NCBI GenBank assembly: GCA_030770425.1
Contig: JASJFT010000008.1
Span: 310,001-374,000 of the forward strand
DNA from: Darksidea phi
Lineage: Eukaryota > Ascomycota > Dothideomycetes > Pleosporales > Lentitheciaceae
Direction: 5' to 3'
Length of the DNA stretch: 64,000 bases
The position numbers and the translations under genes are program-made. The notes beneath the pieces are model-generated. The model had not been told where the DNA came from. It ran no database searches and saw only the letters and a program-made list of their open reading frames with translations. Shown here piece after piece: positions 1-11,518 of the stretch. Numbering within the stretch: position 1 is the stretch's first letter; the number at the start of each line of letters is the position of its first letter.

Positions 1-3000
1 TCAACTTGGACCGCAGCTTTGCTGTCTTTCTATACGGCTAAACTAGGATTGCCCGAAGCTTTCGACATTCGAATGTGGATCTCGGAGAAACTGGAGAGCT
101 ATAGACGACCGAAGCATCTGAACGGCTCCTCAGATTCAGTCAACATACGAGGCCTCCCCTCCCAATACCGAATTCAGTGGTCCAGCGATGAAAAGTTCCA
201 TGCCTACAACAGTACAGGACCTGATGAGGATTGGAGCCAAAGCGAACTACAAGCCTTTACCGACAAGTTGCGTACAGGGCCCAAAGAAAACCGTTACAGA
301 GTACTGCCTTTCGGCCACCCCGGCGATCAGATCACGGCGACACTTCTAGCATGCACTCATGAATCGCTCTCTCGACTCGTGTTGCAAGCATATCCTGCAA
401 TGCCATTTCTTGTTCAAAGGATTGTCTTGGCATGGCAAAACAGCCTCATTAAGGTCTTCATTGCTCCTATGCAATCTGTGGCGGATGACAAAGCCGATAT
501 TCGAGCAATTTCCCACTATTCCGATGGCCGTTTAACTCTCTATGTCGCATCAGATTCGAAGCGATCTCCATCCACTCAATTGAACATCAGCAGTAACTCC
601 CGGGCAATTGCAGAGACCTTGCTACATGCTTGCTCCGAGACTATGTTCGGAATGTCTCATCATCACGCAGAGATCACTGAAGCGGTTCTGGCATGTCGTC
701 CGTACAGCGAGGAGCTGTACACCGTGTCGGAATGCAGCAAACGTTCAATGCCACCTAAGTCTGTGGGACCTGACGCGGATGCCTTCGAGACTTTGTGTCG
801 GAAGGATCTTTTGCGCAATCTCTGCTTAGGATATGACTGCGACACACAATGGGACAGCCTGCCGCTTTATATTCGCCGTATGTTCTTCAGACGGTGTCTT
901 GGTGCTCGTGGTCCGTACACGAATACCGAGATGTCGTGGATCAACTCTAACGTTGCAGCGGAAGATGCTTGCACTATACTCTCAAGGATCGCAAGATATG
1001 ACCTTGGCGCATACTTGGCAGTTCAAAAGTACAACTACTTCAAGTACCGCGGAGACCAAGCGCTCAGTGAGAAAGAGTATCGACAGGTTACTGCCGACAT
1101 CCGAGAGTCTCACCACCCTGTTCTCAATCGCTCTGCTACTTCCGTTTTCGCTGGCTTCACGAAGGAACTCAGAATACCATTTGCATATGCCTACCACACT
1201 GTCGGAACATGGATCAAGTTCTTTGTTCTCGCATGCATGGCTGATCCTGAATATCAAAGAGAGTTGAAATGCGCTTTGGGTAGAACGCCGGGGTTCATAG
1301 CGCAACCCACAACTTGGATCCTGACTGGTCTTTGGATTTATAGCCATACCGCAATGTCCCGTGCTCTTCCATTCTTCCTCTACAACAATCGGAACGATAT
1401 CGCCGACCTTGCAACCACAGTAAAGGGGAGTCTTATCACGCAGAAGAAAGACCGCCTTATTATCCGTAGCTACGGGGACACAGAAACTGCATTCGTTCAC
1501 CCCACAGATACGGGCGGTTTCAAGCTAGTATTCTACGCAAACGTCCTGAAAGAGGAGCCCAAATGGGGACACACCAGAATCTCTGAGTACTCAAAGGATA
1601 TGCGCGTTGTGTCTCGTAAAGAGTACAAGAACGGCACCGTCACTCATGAGTTTGTCTACGACTACCCGGCCAAAAGAACGTCACGCTTGGGCAAGATCAC
1701 GAAGTTTCAGAATTTGAATCTCCCGCTGAGTAGGCACTGTGTAAGTGGGAGTGATGATGGAGCCAAAGTTCAGTACAACTACAAGGGCCATATCGAATCT
1801 GGCAGTTACATGCAGCACGGCAACTTGGTGCGCTTCAAGTATCACTACCGCAAGAACGCCAAATACGATGATGAGTTGCTGAGAGCCGAGTTTGTGCTTC
1901 CGCATATGTCGGTCAATGTCAGCTGGTGCGCTCCTCCTGTTCGCCACGCAGAGAAGATGGAGCGGTGGATTCCTACACCCCGCGTCCACGAAGCGACTTT
2001 CGTCCAAGGAGCAGACGTTTATGAATGCTCTTGGCTTTATGACCATAAGTTCCATCCCGTCATAACGACCAAGCTCAATGGTGATCCTGTAGACACTCCA
2101 GACATGATCCGTCATGATTGGCTTGGAGTGTTGAAGAAGCCTACGCGATGCAACTTTATGGACGAGAATCCTCTTTTGGACTTCAAGACGCCAACATCAA
2201 GCTTCATGAGCCGGCTTTTTAACACTAACGTCAAGCGCCAGGAAATCTCTACTTCAAGAGCTCGCTCTCAGCTCTGGAAGGCTTGGAAGAAGCGACTAGA
2301 TATCGATGGTGTAGTCGTGCGGTTCGTTGATGAGGAGCTCATTCGCAAAGAAGCGCTTTTGAGGCCGTATTGGCGCCGTCGAGATCGCGGCAGTCTGCTG
2401 AAAGCTGAAGATTACCTTGCCTTGCACGCTGACGCGATCATGGCGAGCTCCGACCTGACAAGCGATATTAGTGCGTGGACGCCTCTTGCCATTCGCCTCA
2501 GTGATCTCTTCAGCTTCGGTCAAGGTGGTGATGCGGTTATCTTCACCAGAACGAAAACTCTTCAGCGGGATACAGACCAAAATCTACACGTCATTGCCGT
2601 CGATACAGGCACATGGCCGAACGAGGGTGGTGGTGTATCAGCCTGTCGTCGCGATCTGATCAACAATCTACGCACTATTAAGTGGCATATGGTCGTCGAA
2701 TCTGCCAATGACTTCGGTCTGCCCAAGCACCAGACCGAAGAGAATGTGGAGTCGCTCAAGATTATTCCTCTCTGGGGTTTGGACTTTATGCATCCGTGCC
2801 ACGGCATGTTCACAAACAAGCTTGACAGTGAGGTTGATCATCTCGTCAAGGACACCACGATCAATGACATCAAAGTCAATTTCGTTCCTACCCTCACTGC
2901 GCTGGTCCAAAGTGCGCGGTCAATCCATATGACACAGGCTGATGTCAAGCAAGCTACGCGCGCTCTTGTTAACTTGAACACTTATTTCCAGGATTCGCGT

Positions 3001-4990
3001 CATTGGAAGGAAGTCTGGACGAGCGACATTGTCAAGGATACCTGGAGGAAGTTATGGCTAGCAGACGACATGCCCAACGCCCAACCGCCGTCGGAGTGGT
3101 TCCGCACGGAGTTGCCCACGCTTGGCCACCTCGATACTGCTCTGGAGCTGTGGTTCAGATGTAAGTTATAGCCTTCTTCACACAATAGGAAATGCACTGA
3201 CTTTGTTAGACCTCTTCATCTTCTCAATTCCCATTCCTGAAAAGATCCCGAATGTTTTCCAAGCATCACATCACAGCGTCTCAGCTTCGTACGGTATTGT
3301 GTGCAAGATCAAGCGCAACTGCACCCTCCAGATTTGGGATCACGCCATCTCATGGCGAGAGACTAATCTGTATCTTTCTTCTGCCATGTGCACGCTACCT
3401 CCCTTCATTCGAAACTCGCTTCTTGGGCTTATGAAGTTGACTTCGACTCTCATTCTGCATCACGCCGACCAGATTCTTCCGTGTGCAGGTAAGCAAAAGC
3501 CCTCTGGAAAGTCGATTAGCTAGCTAAAGTTGCATTCAGACTTTTTCAACCCAGGATGGGAAGTAGAAATCGGTAGCTCCAAAGGCCAGCTCACCCATCG
3601 CAACGTCTTCCGCCGAAAAGTCGACCCCATCGTCAACGGAATTACCGATATGCAGAAGTTCGCGCCGGTTACCGAAATTAAAACGAAAACACCCACCGTT
3701 ACCATGCTGTCTCACGTCTGGTTCGCGAAGGACATCAAGAACGCACTGTTAGCAGCAGACATCATCTCCAACGAATGGGGTTTCAAAGACTACAAGCTAG
3801 ATATCTACGGCGCCCTCAACAAGTCGCCCGTCTATTCATCTGAATGTCAAGAGATTCTTGCTTGCAAGGGCCTAGGCCAGAGCGTTGCACTGAGAGGAAC
3901 GGCCGATCCGGCTATGGTGCTTTCTAATACCTGGCTCTTTCTCAACTCGTCCGTATCTGAAGGTCTGCCGCTCGCTCTCGGCGAGGCTGCTTTGACAGGC
4001 GCGCCTGTAGTATGCACTGACGTCGGTGCATCACTACGCGTGCTCACTGATCCCGACAATGGCAAACGCTACAGTGAAGTAGTTGCCCCGAACGACGCGT
4101 ACGGTCTCGCCCGTGCGCAGATCAACCTCCTAGCCATGCTCGATGAGTGGGCGGAATACGCAGAGGATACGCCAGACAAGCCTGCGCCTATCCTCCCTCA
4201 TAAGCCTACACCAGAAGATGTGGAGATCATTACCCACCGCATGTACGAGAAGACTGAACAACGGCGCAAACTTGGCATGATGGCGCGCTCCATCGTACAA
4301 AAGTCATTTGGTGGCGAACGCTACCTCCGCGAGCACGAGCAAATGCTCTGGATCGGCAAGTCCTACTACGAGATGCTGGGGCTGGAGAAGCGTATCCCGC
4401 CGCCCAGACATCCGGGTCGCATGCTTTCGTTGCGACGCAAGTCGGTGCAGCGCCAGCAGCCGATGGATACAGCGTCAAGCAATGTCATCGATCCGCAGCT
4501 CGAGAAGATGCAGCATCCACGCCCGCCACTCGCGCGGCATTTCTCGGCCGCTACATCTTTCTCATCCGTCTACATGGACGAGCCCGCCGGTCCATCGAAC
4601 CGTATCTACAATGAGAACTGGGGTCCCACCACACCGGACTCCTCCGTTCTTTACCCTAAATCTATGAACGAATTCGAGGAGCAGTATTTTGCACCTATTC
4701 CGCGTCCTCCACGCGCGTATGCGCGCACACAAGCCTCAGCCTCAACAGGCAACTCTGCTGTCGCGAATGGCAAGCGACCAGTGCAGTATGGCTACGGATA
4801 TGGCCATGCAGGTGGCTTCAAGCATTTTCCTGCTGTTGTTACGAAGGTGGATCCTAGGACGAGTGCGTTGAAGAGGCAGAGCGTGGTGGGCGGTGAAAGT
4901 GCAAAGAGTAGCATGAGGACAAAAAGTCATCTGAACGAGGTGGAGCTTGCGGAATATGAGGGTTATGGTGGTATGGCTGGAAGATTGTAA
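1..4990 (+). CDS. PelF/GT4-type glycosyltransferase, large fungal protein, 5' partial
   Basis: The reading frame is already open at base 1, so the start lies outside the window. Exons are <1-3160, 3210-3488 and 3540-4990; the introns (3161-3209, 3489-3539) have GTAAGT/GTAAGC donors and TTAG/CAG acceptors, and the joins keep frame. About 1629 residues are visible. The first ~1000 residues match no domain I can name. From about residue 1050 the protein reads like a GT-B retaining glycosyltransferase of the PelF/GT4 type, with a SEGLPLALGEAAL motif near residue 1286 that carries the E-x7-E nucleotide-sugar signature. The last ~180 residues are Pro/Ser/Tyr-rich and probably disordered. The inferred role is synthesis of an extracellular or wall polysaccharide from a nucleotide sugar; substrate unknown. 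Family call is firm, the biological role is inference. Confidence 0.85.
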
Positions 4991-5589
4991 GGGGGAAAGT
5001 ACCGGGTTTGTTTGTGGTAGATAGAGAGACGTGTTAACGTCGCTGTGACGTTCGCTTTTGTTGTTATAGATTTGGAGGACATAGTGCACTTATACCCACT
5101 CTCTTTAATGCATAGGGTCGGAGGAGGCATGGCGCACAAAAATTGGAATACTTAATTATACTAAATCTTTGTTTGTTATCTTTTATACCGCATTTTGCTC
5201 TCTTACCTTTTCTTCTTATCAGTCCTTTAGATCCGTGCAAGTGCAAGTACACAAGTAGGTAAAACAAATAGTTACGCTTAAAGTATATTTTCCACGCTAC
5301 TACAGTCGTGTGCAAAAAGGATGAAAAAAATGCAAAAGAAGAGCCCCCACGCGGGCTCCCAGAAACTGTCATTTAGCAGTTTACTGTTGTTGCCTACAAG
5401 CGAGGACTTACTCCAACCTACCTCCACGAGCACAACAGCTAGGGCTGTTATTTAATCTCGTGAGGTCAACGCGGGACTAACTATAGGCTTCCTACACACG
5501 ATTCAGGCAATGTCGGATGCGTGGTTACAACGACGAGGATCAGACCTTGTAGTTCCGGCTTGTTTGATGAAATGCTTAGTCACAATTAA
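4991..5589. other. 3' flank and intergenic spacer, no gene seen
   Basis: About 600 bases between the glycosyltransferase stop and repeat copy A. Composition is mixed and becomes AT-rich. No splice-compatible coding frame or RNA gene was recognised. Confidence 0.5.
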
Positions 5590-6760
5590 ATATTTGATTT
5601 GGATTTACATAGTGGGAGTCTCTTCAGAAGGTCCGCACGAAACATAGTAGGAGTTTGTACACAGTAGAGGTGCTATACCCACACCTCATACACGATAATA
5701 GAGCTGTAGAGCTGTACACAGTACTATCGATCGTGAGCGACGAGGTGATGTTTCGAACATTAAGGCGCTGGACGAGAAATAACATGTAATACCGAACTAC
5801 AGAGCGTTAGGAGACTAACAGCGGTAGCGAGGAGTTAGCGCACTAACACTACTACCTACTACCTATAGTATAAAAATTGCCCGCGATAATACCAGTATCC
5901 TACTTATTACATCTATCTCTTATCCTCAGCCAGCTTCCTTATATCTATCTCTTATCCTTAGCTAGCTTCCTTATATTAACACCCACCAACCACATATCTT
6001 TACCAACGATCGTTCGCCTAGTCCTTTAGTAGGACCTTTAGTAGGAGGAACTAGAGTATAACAGCCTATTCAAGTATAGCACTCTAAACCTTTCGAATAT
6101 CGCGGTAGAGCGTCCCCGGCGCTATAGGCGGGAGGTACTACCGATAGGGCTCCTTAATTATAATAATTATTAGTATAAAACTAACTATACGTTAGATATA
6201 TTCGAGGGAACGAGCGGTAATAGGATTCTCGTATAGCTATTAGTAGTTGCCTGTAATATATTCCTGTCCGAGGTCCTATATAACGAGGATAGGCGTTTCG
6301 TCGAGAGGCAGCTATACCGTCTACGTAGGCTAGAGGACAAGCTTATATAGAGAAGACCGTTTAGGAGGGAGGAATCGGCCTTCTTAGTAGACTATCGAAG
6401 GAACTAATACCTAACGTAGAAGATAGAGCTGGTATCTATAGTAGATATAATACGAACGATAGCGTAAGGGATCGAATACGGAGGAACCGGTAGGGATAGG
6501 TAGGACGGACGACGGGGATACCTGGCTAGGGAGGCTGCCGGTAAGTAGAGGACTAAGAAGTGGCCTGGCGTAGGTTACCTTGCTATCGTTGTTAGTAGGG
6601 GTTCGGCGTTATCGGCGCGTTTAACTGTCTACATATATTATTAGTAAATTAGGAGCTATTATTATCCTGTAGTTGCTGCCTGTTACGTAAGATGTCGAAA
6701 CATTGAAATATAATAAGGTGATTAGAATCACGAAAAACACAGCCAGCCCAGGAGCCAACG
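5590..6760 (-). repeat. Dispersed repeat copy A, RIP-mutated transposon-like element
   Basis: Read on the minus strand, the first 60-70 bases (6760-6673) match the start of copy B (about 19789-19858), and the last ~215 bases (5805-5590) match copies B and C (about 19860-20048 and 59620-59850). The ~870 bases between have no counterpart in B or C. This internal DNA is very rich in TA and poor in CA/TG while CG is retained, as expected when CpA has been converted to TpA. Where A and B align, differences are largely of that kind (for example CTCACGCAAC in B against CTTACGTAAC in A). No coding frame survives. It could be a decayed LTR or other transposable element; the class cannot be set from the sequence. 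Exact ends are approximate. Confidence 0.7.
5911..5974 (+). repeat. 32-bp perfect-length tandem duplication
   Basis: Two adjacent 32-bp units (5911-5942 and 5943-5974) inside repeat copy A differ at only two positions. Both are CA in the first unit and TA in the second (CTCAGCCAG against CTTAGCTAG). Confidence 0.85.
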
Positions 6761-6770
6761 TGACGTCACG
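6759..6770. promoter_or_regulatory. CRE-type palindrome CGTGACGTCACG
   Basis: A perfect 12-bp palindrome containing TGACGTCA, the classical CRE/ATF bZIP target, lies just outside the 5' edge of repeat copy A. It is more than 1 kb from the nearest supported gene start, so a regulatory role is only possible, not shown. Confidence 0.25.
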
Positions 6771-7225
6771 CCGGGTAGTGGCCCAAGCTCCTGGGGGAGG
6801 GGGTCACAATTAAATATATATACGCGTTATGGAATATTGGATAGATTTGTGCGGGGGACGAAGATGAGGAGGCGGGAGGCGCGGACGCGGAGTGAAGGTA
6901 GGTAATAGGTCGCGCTGACCCGGTACTTTGAATTTTCTTCCAGGCTTTGTGGGTTATTGGAAAAAGATAGGATGAACCTTCATGTAAGCGATTCAAGACC
7001 TCTGTTTAAGAGGATCATTTCGCGTCTGTTATGACATGATGTGGCGGCTGTGAACTGCTGAATATTCTAGGAAGGCTTTATATCCCTTGGTTCAATATGC
7101 ATTGTAGGTGTTCACTCCTCTATATGGCAACTAAAAGCTACTAAAAACAAAAGAAATCCTCATTACTGTTGAACCACGAACCCACTAAGCGGCCCCTCCA
7201 TCCGGGCCTCAACGTAGCTCTCAGC
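6771..7225. other. Intergenic spacer, nothing recognised
   Basis: Spacer between repeat A and the 3' end of the secreted-protein gene. Includes presumably the 3' UTR of that gene. No other feature seen. Confidence 0.4.
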
Positions 7226-7926
7226 TCACGCATCAATTCTAACAAAGCCCTTCGTCTCATTGGCGCTCAACTGCGCATCAGCGGGCAACAGTCTCATTGA
7301 GAAGTATGGCAAGTCATACGATCCCTGGTTTGCATTGTAGTACTTGAAACCCCACGTAGTAGTGCCATTGTAGCCTCCAAGAAAAACACCGGGTTGCTTC
7401 ACCTCGTTGATATAGTGCTCGTAGGTCTTGACCGGCTCACCGGCGACTTTCCAGAGCAATACGCCATCATTGAGGTAGGGCGAGAGTGCGAGGGGCGACC
7501 ATTTCACCGCCGTGGGTGCGCCGGCAGCGGTTAGGTCGGTAGGCACGAGTGCGTGGATGGTGTTGTTCGTGCATTCGAGAGGGGTCTTCGCCAGGTCGTT
7601 ACGGGTGGGGAGCGTGATCTAGGCTGTATTAACGACTGAAGGTTCTGCCATGTGACTCTGTATTCGCTTACATATCCCCAGCGCAATGAGGGCTTCCGGT
7701 CGGTGCTCGGGTTGTAGGAGATGGAATAGACATTGGTGTTTCCGAACTCTTCAATGGCGGGATTGTCGCTGTTCACGACCTGGAGGATCCACGGGCCAGC
7801 GATGCCGGTGTCGGCATTGTAGCCTGGATAGGAAGAGCATACTCCAGGGAGTTCTTTGAGGGTGACTTGGGGGACGGCGAAAGCGGATGTCGCAAGGACA
7901 GCTACGAGAGCGAGCTTGGAGAACAT
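7226..7926 (-). CDS. Small secreted glycoprotein of unknown function
   Basis: Two exons on the minus strand, 7926-7672 and 7618-7226, give 215 residues. The 53-bp intron (7671-7619) has a GTAAGC donor and a CCTAG acceptor. I start at the ATG at 7926 because it opens directly into a classic signal peptide (MFSKLALVAVLATSAFA, likely cleaved after that Ala). An in-frame ATG 20 codons upstream (7986) would bury the signal in a polar extension. The mature part has several N-glycosylation sequons (NNT, NGT, NET) and few cysteines. It contains no domain I recognise. The protein is probably secreted or wall-associated; function not assignable. Confidence 0.75.
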
Positions 7927-8324
7927 TGTCACGAACTTGGAGGGAAATGATAGATGATGTCGAAGCAAAGAGATGTCTTGATCCATTGACTTTAAACCTC
8001 CCTCGACTACGTCAAAATGTCTCTATTTGTGCCGTAGGAGCTCCTGCAGGCACCAGCTCCACTCGGCTCCTTCATACAATATGTCTATGCACGCCAAAGA
8101 GGCAGCAGACCAGGTTCGGCCCAACACGAAGTCCAAGCAACGCCTAAGCGTAGGCTGCAAAGCCTTTACTATACGTTAAGGCAGATTAGAAGATGAGATG
8201 AAAATCACATGAGGGATCATAATTGGTCGGTGCCTGGAAGCAGGCCGAAAGAGGCTAACTCGATCGGTAGACGGCCCGGGAACGCACCACCCTAGCATTC
8301 TCCCTTCGCTGCCGTCATGTTGTA

Positions 8325-8660
8325 TCATGACTTCTTCCGACTCTTCATGCAGAGCGCCACGCGCTCCGATAAATACGAAATAGCCTCGAATGGAAGACCG
8401 TCGGCTGTGCCCCTTTTCGTCAGAGCCGGTACAAGCACGAGCTCGGCAACCGGCGCTGCTTCGAAGCCAGCGGCAGACTCCATCGTGCGCTCATCAAACT
8501 TCATATTTTCAGCCATGTCTTCGGCGCTCCACCTGTGGACTGCGGACAGCGCTCGCGATTTGTTCATGTCCTGGGCGAGCTGCACGGCCTTTCTTACGAC
8601 ATCTCCTAGCTCATTCAGGACCTGGTGGAATGGTTTTTTACTATCTTGTGTTTCTAGCAT
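8325..8660 (-). CDS. Short conserved-looking hypothetical protein, possibly a terminal exon
   Basis: An ATG-started frame of 111 residues. It contains a stretch resembling a recurrent fungal hypothetical family (helical LNELGDVVRKAVQLAQDMNKSRA, then a VLVPALTKRGTADG-like turn), recalled only as a pattern and not verified. No intron or upstream exon could be supported, so it may be a complete small gene or the 3' exon of a decayed one. The opposite strand is also open over this stretch, so coding status is uncertain. Confidence 0.35.
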   Translation of the reverse strand: MLETQDSKKPFHQVLNELGDVVRKAVQLAQDMNKSRALSAVHRWSAEDMAENMKFDERTMESAAGFEAAPVAELVLVPALTKRGTADGLPFEAISYLSERVALCMKSRKKS

Positions 8661-9379
8661 AGTAGCATGCGAAGATGGACTTTGATGCTTCTGTCATTCA
8701 AATGATTAGCAAATTACAAAGTTGGATAATTATAGTAAGTGAACAACATGATACTTGTAATGTGGTCTTCTTTGACGTCTTATGTGCCAACTTTAGGTGT
8801 GACAAGTGCAGCAACTCATAATCATTCATGGTGGTCTCTCGGCCCTTCTCGAGGCCGCGACTACCAGAATGAGGGACAGTGTATAGTCATCATCAGAGTG
8901 TAAGCTCTGAAGCGTGCAAGATTCATGTAAAAGGGCGGAAGGCGAGAAAGGTTGGGTGGTTGAGACAAACCGGGCAGGAACGACCTCTGGGGTTGATGTA
9001 ACGCGACTGCTCTCCACCAGTAGCCACCAGTAGCCACCAGTGTCCTTCCTCTGCATGATCAGGGAGCAACATCCTCAACACATCCGCACTGATTGTCCAA
9101 ATACTCGCTCGTGTTACGGTTCTGCCTATTGAAACGATGCACTTTCGCCAATGTGCGACGAGTGCGGTAACGGGGAGGGCAAGAACCATGGTTCTGCGGC
9201 CTATCCGTGTCAGGAGTAAGGGGTTTTTCAACCAAGAGATGCAGATATGCTTGCCTATGATTCAGTACGACATCCAACCAACGCGAGCGTGCGTACCACC
9301 ACGCCGCCGATCCCTACAGTGCTTCTTCGCATAATTAGAACTCCCGTCACGAGCGTTCTTTTGTCGCAGAGCGCTTACC
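8661..9379. other. Intergenic spacer with a short minisatellite
   Basis: Holds the upstream region of the 9380 gene. At 9014-9042 the 10-base unit TAGCCACCAG is repeated in tandem (about 2.7 units). No coding frame with good support. Confidence 0.4.
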
Positions 9380-10786
9380 ATGGAGCACATTGCTGCCTTT
9401 CCCCCTCGCTCGCATGCTCCTCTCACTCAACGGCACTTCCGCCCGATCCCTACGCACACCGTGCCGGGCGAGCTCCACCAGATTCGTGCCTACAATGAAT
9501 CGATACGCACCCGCTTGAACTACCTCGATGCAACGCTCGGACCCTCCGCGATCGACGAAGTTGGGCAAATAAAGAGGCAAATGAAAGAATCGCACCGTCG
9601 ACTAGAAAGGCTACAGCAGAAAGCCGGCAACTGCATGGTTGCTGTATTAATGGAGCAGGCTACTGTCGAGGCGTGGCAATTATATCGGACGCTGGTGGCG
9701 TTGGAAGCGAGGTTGAAGGAGCTGGAGCTGGAACCGGAGTGGTTGGATGTGTATGTGCCAACGGGGGTGAGGCGGTCGATCACGGCGGAGGAGGTGAGGC
9801 CGAGCTGGTGTAGAAAGGAAAGTACAAACTCACACCCGAGCAGGGGGTCGACCTCGAGCTCGATACCGGTGGCACTAGATGTCAATCTTCTTGGAGTGGA
9901 AGATGTGGGAGTCGACGAAGACATCGGAGCGTATGAAGGGGGCATAGAATTGTCTACATACATGATGTCGGGCGCGCTGCCTCCTGGGCATTCGTACGTG
10001 CGTCACGCAGGGAATCGGACCGTTGACCTACTTAAAGCCAGCTCTGACTACGCAGAAGAGACGCACAATGCCCTCCCGAACGGTTTCCAACGGAGCCCAG
10101 GCGTCAACGCTTTTCGTCATCGAGGAAGAGTTCGGGTACCGCCAAAACTTGCAAAGACCTGGGCCGAAGTCAAGCAAAGTTGTTATGAAGAAGAGCGCGT
10201 AGTTGCACATTCGCTACACCACCCAGATCGACGGCGCGAAGGCAGCACGACCTCTTTCTTCGCCGCATTCTCGATCATGTCGGGCATAGACGACCCAAAC
10301 TATTACCTTCCGAGATTCCTCTACATCAAGATTCACGAAGTAAAGCGTCTCAAAGAATGGCTCGAAGGCAAGAACTACCTCCAGCGGTCCGGCAACATTA
10401 GCAGAACGGAAAAGCTGTTGCACTTGCTCTTTCTCCTACAGGACGGTCTTCGGTTCGAAACAATCGCAGTGCTCTTCTCGCGCACACCGAGACAGGTGCA
10501 AGCTGCGTGCAACGAGGCGTTCGAAGGGCTCCTGCAAATGCATAGCGAGACGGTCCTTCCGGACAGGCAGCCGGCATGCGACCACCTCTGGCGGATCAGC
10601 AACAAGTACTTCAACCTGCCGGCGATTGCGCAAAACGCGGAGCGCTATTACGGATGGTGGCTTGTCGACGTTGTCAAGGTGCTTGTGACGCTGAATCTCT
10701 ATATTGGGAGATACCGTCAGCAGGGCGTAGTTGCACTGAGCGGTGAATACTTCAAATGGTGGGAAGCTTTCAGCGGCCACGAGTAG
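9380..10786 (+). CDS. Hypothetical protein with N-terminal coiled coil and C-terminal helix-turn-helix-like segment
   Basis: A single uninterrupted frame of 468 residues starting at an ATG in good context (TTACCATGG). Residues ~55-117 are rich in K/R/E/L heptads and look like a coiled coil. Residues ~140-280 are polar and probably flexible. Residues ~340-385 (TEKLLHLLFLLQDGLRFETI and following) resemble the helix-turn-helix that precedes the catalytic domain in HARBI1/DDE-type transposases, but the protein ends without a recognisable catalytic domain. It may be a DNA-binding protein or a domesticated transposon-derived gene; this is inference. No intron is needed. Confidence 0.6.
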   Translation: MEHIAAFPPRSHAPLTQRHFRPIPTHTVPGELHQIRAYNESIRTRLNYLDATLGPSAIDEVGQIKRQMKESHRRLERLQQKAGNCMVAVLMEQATVEAWQLYRTLVALEARLKELELEPEWLDVYVPTGVRRSITAEEVRPSWCRKESTNSHPSRGSTSSSIPVALDVNLLGVEDVGVDEDIGAYEGGIELSTYMMSGALPPGHSYVRHAGNRTVDLLKASSDYAEETHNALPNGFQRSPGVNAFRHRGRVRVPPKLAKTWAEVKQSCYEEERVVAHSLHHPDRRREGSTTSFFAAFSIMSGIDDPNYYLPRFLYIKIHEVKRLKEWLEGKNYLQRSGNISRTEKLLHLLFLLQDGLRFETIAVLFSRTPRQVQAACNEAFEGLLQMHSETVLPDRQPACDHLWRISNKYFNLPAIAQNAERYYGWWLVDVVKVLVTLNLYIGRYRQQGVVALSGEYFKWWEAFSGHE

Positions 10787-11518
10787 GGCGTCAATCGACG
10801 TTATACTGGCACTTCCCGTTTGAGTGCGGCGAGCTCAAGCAGCCTTGCTGCCACCATGAGTGCCGCTCATGACGAACGGGTGGAGTCGATCGACTTTGCC
10901 GCAGCACTTGGGCATCGTGATCCGGTGTCCGCTCTCCGCGGCAGTCCTGACGAGTCCGATGAGGCTGTCGTGACTAGTTTCGGGCGCAACCCAAGCATGG
11001 AGACCCTGGGTGTTTCACGTCGAGTGCTTGTTCGCTTATCGCGGGTCCGCTGTGTTCCTGCATGCGCCTGTCAGCGCCATGCCGACGCCATTGCAGCCTC
11101 AATATCAATTGCCGACAACATTCATAGTCATCGGGAGAGAGAGTCAAACAGCGAGTGTGGCCACAACCGCGCAAGAGTACAAACGAGCGGCGACGGTGTC
11201 CCCGCTGATCTATATCTAGCCGGGCTGTTTCCTGATCGGCGGGCCAATCAAGCCCCGACGCCCGGCCCAGCAGCGCTTTGGGCCTCCTTAATCTGCACTC
11301 TGCACTCCGTTGTCGCGGCGCTTCCCCAACACCAGCGGCGCGTCTCAAACAGAGCCCTGTCCACTCTCTCGAGCACATCTCCTGTCCCTTTCCTCCCTCG
11401 TGAGGCCTACACTCTTTCAACACCCACCCAGTCGTTCCTTCCACAACTAACCCAGTGCGTCTGGTTACGCGCTCCACAGCAACACTCATTTCAAGTCTAC
11501 TTTTCAATTGCCGCCACC
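10787..11518. promoter_or_regulatory. Upstream region of the Crh-type gene
   Basis: About 730 bases of GC-rich DNA. The last ~200 bases are pyrimidine-rich (runs of CTTTC, CACCC), as in many fungal promoters and 5' leaders. The sequence is open in the same frame as the downstream gene from about 10820, but its composition is not protein-like. Confidence 0.35.

Noticed and set aside
10820..11518. A frame open upstream of, and continuous with, the GH16 gene, which would add 233 residues
   Set aside because: The signal peptide at 11519 must be N-terminal; the upstream translation has no domain and the DNA is pyrimidine-rich like a leader.
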